The notes below the pieces were generated by a model. It did no database searches. It worked only from the letters and a program-made list of their open reading frames with translations, and was not told the DNA's origin. Of a stretch of 7,858 bases of DNA, positions 5,806 through 7,858 are shown piece by piece. Within the stretch, counting starts at the first letter, position 1. Each line of letters starts with the position of its first letter. This DNA is from Bacteroidales bacterium. GTDB lineage: Bacteria; Bacteroidota; Bacteroidia; Bacteroidales; P3. The stretch spans positions 1 to 7,858 of the forward strand of contig CAAGHV010000262.1 in NCBI GenBank assembly GCA_900769785.1, read 5' to 3'. The position numbers were made by a program, and so were the translations under genes.

Positions 5806-6324
5806 ATGCATCAGCAAAAGGAGAAATATGAGTATTACAACTATCTGCTAAACAAATGGGGTAAGTATATATGGCGTAGTTGTGTGGATGCCACATTGTG
5901 CTGGGGTACACACGACGATGCCGTGCAAGACATATCCTATAGGTTGTGGTATAAGTTGGAAGATATGGGTGTGGCTAAGTTTGCCGAAGAGGAAGACCGT
6001 ATGGTGAGAGGCGTTGTAAGGAATGTGCTGCTAGAGCATTACCGCAAAAGGCTAAGGGATAAGAGGGCGATTACCTATACCTCGGATATACAGGATATAG
6101 AAACACCGGCAACCGACAATGGAAGTGTGATTGACGATATACTGCCTTTGTTGGACGCCGACGAGCGTAACTTATTGGAGCTATACCTGCAAGGCTACGA
6201 AATGGAAGCAATAGCCAAAATGACGGGTAAAAGCTACGGTGCAGTAAGGCAGCGTAAGTCACGATTAATGAAGAAAATGAAAAAAATATACGAAAAACAA
6301 AATAAACAAACAAATAAAATATAA
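5806..6324 (+). CDS. ECF-type RNA polymerase sigma factor
   Basis: The 172-residue protein has the two-domain layout of group 4 (ECF) sigma factors. The sigma-2 region spans about 15-87: HDDAVQDISYRLWYKL at 36-51 fits the region 2.2 helix that contacts the RNA polymerase clamp, and RNVLLEHYRKRLRDKR at 72-87 resembles the -10-reading helix. A short acidic linker follows. Sigma-4 covers about 108-162: LDADERNLLELYLQGY, then the helix-turn-helix MEAIAKMTGKSYGAVRQRKS at 133-152, then a very basic tail (MKKMKKIYEKQNKQTNKI). The length is normal. The ATG follows ACAAAG with no Shine-Dalgarno site. It is the first gene of a tightly packed co-directional cluster, with only 4 nt to the next gene, and the downstream membrane proteins probably control it or are controlled by it. 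The specific ECF subgroup cannot be named from sequence alone. Confidence 0.93.
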   Translation: MHQQKEKYEYYNYLLNKWGKYIWRSCVDATLCWGTHDDAVQDISYRLWYKLEDMGVAKFAEEEDRMVRGVVRNVLLEHYRKRLRDKRAITYTSDIQDIETPATDNGSVIDDILPLLDADERNLLELYLQGYEMEAIAKMTGKSYGAVRQRKSRLMKKMKKIYEKQNKQTNKI

Positions 6325-6328
6325 GAAG

Positions 6329-6610
6329 ATGAAAACTACAAACAATGAAAGGTGCCATGCCTCCGTGCCCGACAAGGAGGTGCAGCAAATGGTGCAGCAA
6401 CTACAGCGCCAATGTGCCGAATGGAACGGCAAGGCAAAACGTATCGTTGCTATGCTGACTATGGTAGCAATAATGGTGGTATGTGGTGCAACCTATAGCG
6501 TGTTGCCCAACTTGGATTGTCAATACATTGAGGGCCACAATGCCCACCGGCCTATACTGGTATGTAATCAACTAACAAATACTTTACAACAATGTTACGC
6601 AGTGGTATAA
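6329..6610 (+). CDS. Small single-pass membrane protein, possible anti-sigma regulator
   Basis: The 93-residue product matches no family I recognise. Residues 1-37 are polar and helical in character (VQQMVQQLQRQCAEWNGKAKR at about 18-38). Residues 39-58 form a single hydrophobic segment (IVAMLTMVAIMVVCGATYSV), and the basic residues before it favour a cytoplasmic N-terminus. About 35 extracytoplasmic residues follow, with Cys64, Cys79 and Cys89. It begins 4 nt after the sigma-factor stop and overlaps the next gene by 19 bp, so the three are almost certainly co-transcribed. The position and topology (short cytoplasmic helix, one membrane pass) resemble a minimal membrane anti-sigma factor, but no zinc-binding HxxxCxxC motif is present and no homology was seen. 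The function is inferred from context only. Confidence 0.75.
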   Translation: MKTTNNERCHASVPDKEVQQMVQQLQRQCAEWNGKAKRIVAMLTMVAIMVVCGATYSVLPNLDCQYIEGHNAHRPILVCNQLTNTLQQCYAVV

Positions 6611-7113
6611 AACGGTTTTTGCTATTGCTGCCGCTATGTGTGGTGGCGGTATTGGTGCTGAAGTATAGCTCGTGGATATTGCCCGACGGCAACACAGGGC
6701 ACAGGGAGATATACGCCCACTATGCCAACAACCCCGATGTGGATGCAACATTTGTAAAAGGTTTTGTGGTGAACGACACCCTAGCTATAGATGCCACATG
6801 CTTGCAGGCCAATAGCCCGAAAGGTTGGAACACACTATGCCACGACTTTTCTATAACAGACCTGAATGACTATGAAAAAGAAACTATAGGGAATGGTAAA
6901 GATGTTTTTGAAACATGGATATTGAAATCTTTTTTTCCAAAGTTTTTAACGGATACCATTGCATATTACGAAAACAATGTTGTTGTTTCTCATCAGCAAC
7001 AAACCATAACAATATACCATACAGAAAATGAAAAACAATACGATGCTACGATTTATAAAGCATTTAATGATTGGGATAAAGAATATAATAAATTAATATA
7101 TAATGTTCACTAA
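6592..7113 (+). CDS. Membrane-anchored protein of unknown function
   Basis: The 173-residue product has a basic start (MLRSGIKR) and a hydrophobic segment at 9-29 (FLLLLPLCVVAVLVLKYSSWI) with no lipobox or clear signal-peptidase site, so it is probably anchored in the inner membrane with about 140 residues outside. The outer part has two cysteines (70 and 83) that could form a disulfide, and it ends in an aromatic, charged tail. The start overlaps the preceding gene by 19 bp, which suggests coupled translation. Base composition changes sharply near 6880: the first half is about balanced, while the second half is under a third G+C by eye with AT-ending codons. This hints at a recombined 3' end. 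No function can be assigned. Confidence 0.75.
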   Translation: MLRSGIKRFLLLLPLCVVAVLVLKYSSWILPDGNTGHREIYAHYANNPDVDATFVKGFVVNDTLAIDATCLQANSPKGWNTLCHDFSITDLNDYEKETIGNGKDVFETWILKSFFPKFLTDTIAYYENNVVVSHQQQTITIYHTENEKQYDATIYKAFNDWDKEYNKLIYNVH

Positions 7114-7128
7114 AATAAAAGATATACG

Positions 7129-7599
7129 ATGAAAGAACAGTACATAAAAATGGCAGCACTATGTATAGTGCTGGGCACAATGGCATCGTGCCAAAAAGAA
7201 GAATTTTCGAGCGAGATGGTAGTACCATCTCCTGAAATGAGCCAAAAGGTTTTGGCTCATCAAGAGCTTACTCTCCGTTATTGGATTGACGGTGTGGAAC
7301 ACTATCGTGAATTTGCTTCGCAGCAGGAGTACGAGGCGTTTATCAGTTATCTATTAGACCTTGCAGCAAAAGGGCATATTATAGATATTGAAGGTGCGGA
7401 TAATCCGCAATATGCTCCGGCCGAAACCCAAACATTCAAAACTTCCAATAAGGATGAAATGGCTACTTGGGCAATGAAAATGGCAAAAGAAGGTTATAAA
7501 GTGCGAATTACCCATAACGAAGAAACCGGTCTTTATACCGGCACAGCCACCAAAGGCGGAAGCCGCACCATGGCTGTAAGCCTTTCGGAAAGCGAGTAA
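7129..7599 (+). CDS. Predicted surface-exposed lipoprotein of the sigma cluster
   Basis: The 156-residue product has a type II signal: Lys2 and Lys8, hydrophobic MAALCIVLGTM, then MASC with the lipidated Cys at 21. The next residues, QKEE, closely match the QK-plus-acidic lipoprotein export signal described in Capnocytophaga, which directs lipoproteins to the outside of the outer membrane. The mature part seems to hold two similar strand-helix-strand units. The first (about 49-89) contains LRYWIDGVEHYREFAS, a helix and IIDIEG. The second (about 101-141) contains FKTSNKDEMATWAMKMAKEGY, KVRITH and a final strand. This points to an internal duplication. No catalytic motif is visible. It starts 15 nt after the previous stop and so probably belongs to the same transcript. 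The family is unknown to me; a sensing, binding or inhibitor-like role is possible. Confidence 0.85.
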   Translation: MKEQYIKMAALCIVLGTMASCQKEEFSSEMVVPSPEMSQKVLAHQELTLRYWIDGVEHYREFASQQEYEAFISYLLDLAAKGHIIDIEGADNPQYAPAETQTFKTSNKDEMATWAMKMAKEGYKVRITHNEETGLYTGTATKGGSRTMAVSLSESE

Positions 7600-7635
7600 A
7601 TATTGTATTAATCCAAAAATGCAGGGAGATATACA

Positions 7636-7680
7636 ATGAGTAACAAACTATATAATATGGAGAGTATGCATCCACCTTAG
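7636..7680 (+). CDS. Possible 14-residue leader peptide or chance frame
   Basis: ATG at 7636 follows AGGGAG by seven bases (7623-7628), one of the few purine-rich Shine-Dalgarno-like sites in the window, and opens a 14-codon frame ending MHPP before TAG. It lies between the lipoprotein gene and the partial gene. There is no independent support for expression. It may be chance or the remnant of a longer frame. Confidence 0.12.
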   Translation: MSNKLYNMESMHPP

Positions 7681-7692
7681 AGTGCGGAGGTA

Positions 7693-7700
7693 TAAGTTTG
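7693..7700 (+). promoter_or_regulatory. Candidate -7 element for the partial gene at 7772
   Basis: TAAGTTTG is a perfect TAnnTTTG and is identical to the octamer before the DUF1015 gene. It would start a transcript near 7706 with a leader of about 65 nt. No TTG sits 19-21 nt upstream, so the match is partial. The 172-nt gap after the lipoprotein gene makes a separate promoter plausible. Confidence 0.4.
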
Positions 7701-7771
7701 AAATATGTAAGCTGTAATAAATAAAAACAAAGAAAATAAATTAACTAGGTAATATAAGAGATAAAACAAAG

Positions 7772-7858
7772 ATGCAAGTGCAAAGAGATGGAAACAACAA
7801 AATTGCCGGCAAATTCCAAGCCTTGTACGCACAAGCACCTTTGGGTTGTCTGCCACAG
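7772..7858 (+). CDS. 5' end of an unidentified gene, cut by the window edge
   Basis: An open frame begins at ATG 7772 and runs 29 codons to the end of the window. The visible residues (MQVQRDGNNKIAGKFQALYA, then QAPLGCLPQ) contain no signal peptide or membrane segment, so the protein is probably cytoplasmic. The start context ACAAAGATGCA is identical to that of the sigma-factor gene. Codon use is balanced, unlike the AT-rich spacer before it, which supports real coding. The family cannot be named from so short a piece. Confidence 0.55.
   Translation, partial: MQVQRDGNNKIAGKFQALYAQAPLGCLPQ

Overview
The window reads as a Bacteroidetes chromosome segment, most likely Bacteroidales. The main evidence is promoter signals of the TAnnTTTG (-7) type, two of them with a TTG placed exactly 20 nt upstream. 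Other evidence is the absence of strong Shine-Dalgarno sites, an HU-HIG type DNA-binding protein, and a lipoprotein whose Cys is followed by QKEE, like the surface-export signal described in this phylum. The assignment rests on motifs and remembered family traits, not on a database match.

Left part (1-3630): an HU-like DNA-binding protein with a C-terminal winged-helix-like region (73-708); a DUF1015 protein with a DGHHR motif (923-2176), with its own -7 element and a strong intrinsic terminator; a complete NhaA sodium/proton antiporter (2339-3499); and, convergent with it, a tRNA-Arg(ACG) on the minus strand (3508-3584) with a clear promoter. The tRNA terminator appears to be built into the last codons of nhaA.

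Middle part (3585-5805): an AT-rich spacer, then a predicted lipoprotein with two CxxC pairs (3970-4587) that meets, tail to tail with overlapping stop codons, a minus-strand SAM hydroxide adenosyltransferase-family protein (DUF62; 4584-5372). The catalytic Arg and His expected in that family are not visible. A 433-base gene-free region follows. It holds four imperfect 22-bp direct repeats in exact register, a hairpin and two copies of the palindrome TATCGATA.

Right part (5806-7858): a tightly spaced co-directional cluster. It starts with an ECF-type sigma factor (5806-6324), then a 93-aa single-pass membrane protein (6329-6610), a 173-aa membrane-anchored protein of unknown function (6592-7113), a likely surface-exposed lipoprotein (7129-7599), and the first 29 codons of another gene (7772 onward). 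The order (sigma factor, small inner-membrane protein, membrane-anchored protein, surface lipoprotein) suggests an envelope-linked regulatory cassette. No protein here could be matched to a described anti-sigma family, and this is the best candidate in the window for something undescribed.
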